NCBI GenBank assembly: GCA_023653785.1
Contig: JAMKCH010058417.1
Span: forward strand, 89,108 to 153,107
Length of the DNA stretch: 64,000 bases
Source: Ophioderma brevispina
Lineage: Eukaryota; Echinodermata; Ophiuroidea; Amphilepidida; Ophiodermatidae
Reading direction: 5' to 3'
Shown: piece after piece, positions 60,346 to 64,000 of the stretch
Layout: every line of letters starts with the position of its first letter
Position numbering within the stretch: position 1 is the stretch's first letter
Made by a program: the position numbers and the translations under genes
The notes under the pieces: model-generated
What the model saw: the letters and a program-made list of their open reading frames with translations, nothing else
Told to the model about the DNA's origin: nothing
Database searches by the model: none

Positions 60346-61242
60346 GGGGAGGTTTAAGACCGTTTGTTACCAAAGAATTAGGTATAATATTAGGTGTGCA
60401 TTGACAGGCCAAGTTTTGGCAGTGTCAATTAGATAAAATAAGTTGTCACTAAACAATGCTACAGGTTTGTGCATTAAAATTTGCACCACGTAATGCATAA
60501 AACAATTGATGAAAATTGGACTTTATGTGTAAACATAGATTAATAGAATTGTTGATCCCCATATTAATTAAAAAAATGGTTATTTCAAGAAAAATTGATA
60601 ACCTTCAGCTAAAATTTTGAGGGAGGTTCTGTGTGTATACCTTTAGAGTTATTTTATAATAGTATCTTGCAGCAGCAACCATTGCCAATAAAAGAAATCA
60701 CTTAAGGTATTTCCCAATTGTGAATTTCCATTGCAATGGTAATACATGATATAATCATGTGCACAGGCCTGGTTTACAACAGAGGGTGTTTTAATCAATC
60801 CCACAATACATTGCAATGTGCTATTACTGTACTGTACTGTACTAAACACATGTCAGTACTTAAGGATAAAAGAGTTCATAAAGTTCAGGACCACACTACA
60901 TTTCTATGATCATGCAAAAAAATGCCATAAGTACCAGCACATTATGGGCTAAATGATTGTAAAAGGTTTTTATGTGTCAGAATAGGATTTTTGTGGGTCA
61001 CATGACCGGTTGAGATGAACATTTCCTAAAAACTGGTGCATTGGGGATTGACTCAATACGCCCTCTGGGTTTACACAGAGTATAGACTATTTTGATTGGT
61101 TACTCAGTTATATCCAGTGTTCCGGGGCATCGTGATAACAAACAAAGCTTGCCGTTCCAAATTTAGACCATAATGACAGCAGGATAGAACTTCACAAGTC
61201 ACTTCTAATTTAAAAACCTTATTATGGCTGTATTTTGAAAAA
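60346..61242. other. Intergenic, no clear feature
   Basis: No exon or organised repeat, apart from a short TACTG repeat at 60825-60841. Confidence 0.4.
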
Positions 61243-62078
61243 GGGTGCGTCTAACTTTAGACCTGGTTAAACCAGGGTTCACATCATAGAAAATTATTGG
61301 AGAAGATATTTAAAACTTCAGAAATGGGCGGTGCAAACTACTTGTAATCAGTCACTACAGAAGCCACTTTGCTCCCTGTTCAAGTTTGAATATTCTTAAC
61401 GTTTTATGACACGTATTAAATTGAAGGGGTGTATTCATGTTTAAACATTCTATAAATCCACTGCCAAAAAGTGTTTTTAAAAAAAAAAGTTAAAAACTTC
61501 TTTTTTTTCAAAACAAGCTGAATATCATAATTACTGTACTAGAAATGTCAACGATTATACTCTTACAAGAAATAAAAAAATATCTCGGATTCAAACGGTA
61601 AGAACTTCGGGTCCAAGCCTATGAAAATCTTTTGACCAAAATCTAAAAAGTCAAAATCTGATAACACATCGAAGCCAATTTGTTTGGGTTTGTAAAATGT
61701 TATTTTGCTAGTATCGTGTGTGTTACAATCTGTTTGGGTTGATCACCTCTGGCCTTTGGCCTTTCGATCACATTCCCAATATCATTTACTCTGTACATTT
61801 AATGTTTTTAAAAAATATGTTCTTGTCTTGCTGGATGTTTAATGTGGAAATAAAGATGAATATGAAAAAAATATGAATATGAGGTGGACTTTTTTTCCTT
61901 TCAAAATATGTGAAAGTTAAATTAACGGGTGAAAAAATTCTCCTGGATGCGCTGGATGGGCCATTGAGGGATTTTCTACCCTTACAACCACATGTTTAGA
62001 GTATGTTGGAAGGAAAGAAGGTCCACTCATGTGGATAACCCTGGTTTAAACCAACGTCTGAAGTTAGACTCACAGCCC
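61243..62078. mobile_element. DNA element with 45-50 bp inverted ends, 836 bp
   Basis: The left end (GGGTGCGTCTAACTTTAGAC, then TTAAACCAGGGTT) is inverse to the right end (AACCCTGGTTTAAACC, then GTCTGAAGTTAGACTCACAG). The interior is AT-rich and non-coding, with a degenerate GAATATGA repeat near 61855-61881. The transposase needed to move it is not in the window. Confidence 0.8.
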
Positions 62079-63599
62079 TAACATTAAATACAACTGTGCA
62101 TTGATTCACAAATGAACCAATAAATAGCTGGAGAAAATTGTATATTGATTATGCTACCCGATAGATATTCATGACTTTCAATTGAATGAAATGGACCTGT
62201 TCGAATGAGACTGATATTCATGTAGGGACAATGGGATGTCTCGCCTACGTTATGCTATATCCCAGGTATGTAGCAACAGATGTTGGACCGGCAGGACATG
62301 GGATGACAAGTAGGCCTGTGCTCGTTTCCACTTAAGTTGTCATTGGTGTACATGTTAGGCTACCAATCCGGCTCTAATAATATACATGTAACACGGTGTA
62401 ATGTATACATAGATAGAAATCATGTGGATGCTTAGCAGAATGTTGTAATGGTGCACACAGATTGTAAATTGACGTAAGTGGAGAAGATATTGATAACCCC
62501 TCCCTGTTTCACCACAATAAAGGCTTTTAGCAGCATTAGATGTTGTGAAAGTTCTCTATGACAAGAGCATGTCAGTTGAATATGATAAGTACTATACCAT
62601 ATGTCATTAAAAGTAGAGAATTACTGCAAATTATTGATTACTGAATTATAATATTGAGCATGTGGTAATACATTTATAATTAAGTACTTATTGATTGGCC
62701 TATTAACACAATAGAATTTGTTATGCATCTGGTATCGAGCACATTCTATTTTTGTATGTAATTTTGGGAATTGCGTCTGCCTGTACAGCTGGTGGGTTTA
62801 TTGATAATTATTTGCAACTGGTGATTTTATTGTTGTTACTGGTTTTTATTTTATAGAGCTTGGCATATGTGCATCTAAAAAAATATGTACGTGAATTAAT
62901 AGTGTTGTCTATCAAAGATATTTATATCACAGTCAATATATTGTTATTGAATACGAGATGGATTTGAATGACGAGAGAGGCTGAGCAGGATAATGTTAGA
63001 GTCGCAACAAGATGCCCTCGCTAATGGGGTGAATCATCTCGCTCTGTCTTTGTTGTTGCAGTCAGTGCGTAGCGGGCATGGCATTATCTAGCAGTCCATT
63101 GCTACGGCAACCATACCTTGTTCAAACCTGAGCTCAAACTTGCTTTCAATTGTTGCAATTTGTGTGTGTACAGTTGTGCACATTGATGCGGAAAAATTGG
63201 CATATGGTTAATTTACGCATATTTCTGATGGTAGTGGTGTTTGGAGGACTTGATTTACCAGTGTTTATTTGGATATTTTAGAACCATAAAAAAACCTTAG
63301 TAAAATCTCAATTTTATATTATCGTATCTCAATAATGTTTCGGTTGAGCAAGATAATCAATGGAGCTTATGAAAATTAAAGTGAAGGCTGTGAAAGGAGG
63401 ACTAGATCGTAATATGATGCGAAATAATTCTATAAAATTAACTCAAACCCCAACCATAACTAGGGCTAAATGTGCTTCTGAAGAAGCACTAATGTCAGCA
63501 TGCAATGTTTCTATGACCTTTGACCACACCTAGTGAACCTGTTAATTTGAACAGAGGGTTATTTTTTGAGTAAGTAAGGCAGAAGATGTAATTTATAGT
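62079..63599. other. Intergenic, no clear feature
   Basis: AT-rich sequence with no exon or organised repeat that I can support. CGGCAAC at about 63105-63111 is only half of an X-box. Confidence 0.4.
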
Positions 63600-64000
63600 T
63601 TTTCAAAGAATGCCCCTTTAATCAGTGATGTTGAATTTGATAATCTGTGTACACCCCATATAGCACTTGTGTCAGTGGTTAGTGGTTTAGTGACCAACAA
63701 TGGTGATCATAGCACTAGATTTGAGACTGAAGGAATTTCTGAATTTTCAAAGAATACCCATTAATCAGCCAACATTGTCTTTCACCCCCATCTGTGTACA
63801 CTCTATGGTCCTTGAGTCAGAGGTTCTTCTAATTTAAGTGATCATAGCATTTAATTTGAGACCAAAGCAGCCATTTATAGATTTGATAAAGAATGCCCCT
63901 TTTAATTGGCCTGCATGACCTTTGACCCCAATGTGTTTACACCCTTATGGGTCTTGGGTCAGTGGTTCTTCAGACCAACTTTGGTGATCATAGCAATTAA
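63600..64000 (+). repeat. Tandem array, about 140-bp unit, runs off window
   Basis: Units start at AAAGAATGCCCCTTTAATCAG (63605), AAAGAATACCCATTAATCAG (63749) and AAAGAATGCCCCTTTTAATTGG (63888). Each contains TGTGTACACYC-type and TGGTGATCATAGCA blocks, with TGACCTTTGACC between units. The array continues past the window end. Confidence 0.85.

Overview
This is eukaryotic genomic DNA, AT-rich and gene-poor, most likely from a marine invertebrate. A deuterostome such as an echinoderm, hemichordate or cephalochordate is my best guess. The reasons are spliced exons with GT/AG borders, a ficolin/tenascin-type fibrinogen-like (FReD) domain in a single exon, decayed non-LTR retrotransposons, many short inverted-repeat DNA elements, and tandem arrays rich in AGGTCAAAGG/TGACCTTTGACC. 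Nothing resembles bacterial operons, and the species cannot be named from the sequence alone.

Layout. 0-5 kb: a tRNA-like SINE fragment, a minus-strand FReD exon (1061-1721) and a decayed R2-like LINE reverse transcriptase (about 3070-4886). 7.6-15.3 kb: foldback elements, minisatellites, tandem arrays and a 621-bp terminal-inverted-repeat element. 14.5-19.6 kb: two related repeat blocks, the second split by about 1 kb. 19.7-21.1 kb: an AT-rich minisatellite and a small foldback element. 21.2-36.3 kb: a 7.4-7.7 kb segment present twice in tandem. The second copy is full of small indels and holds two G-rich scrambled stretches, which looks like unpolished long-read sequence or an assembly duplication. 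A 0.7 kb third partial copy lies at 38.2-38.85 kb. 38.9-42.0 kb: a 297-bp tandem pair and two large inverted repeats. 46.5-50.1 kb: a small element, a decayed LINE RNase H tail (about 47.4-48.14 kb) and a head-to-head inverted minisatellite. 50.25-50.38 kb: a convincing 127-bp internal exon of an unrecognised plus-strand gene. 49.8-54.6 kb: five small transposon-like elements of four kinds, including one nested insertion. 57-62 kb: three more inverted-repeat elements. 63.6-64 kb: the start of a tandem array.

Only the two exons look like host coding sequence. No complete gene is visible; the remaining exons of both genes must lie outside the window or are too short to recognise. Most long open frames in the G-rich, T-rich or tandem-repeat stretches are artefacts. 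I found no credible new multi-gene system. The points most worth following are the noisy 7.5-kb duplication, the nested transposon history at 53-54 kb, the FReD exon with an altered calcium-site residue, and the unidentified 127-bp exon.
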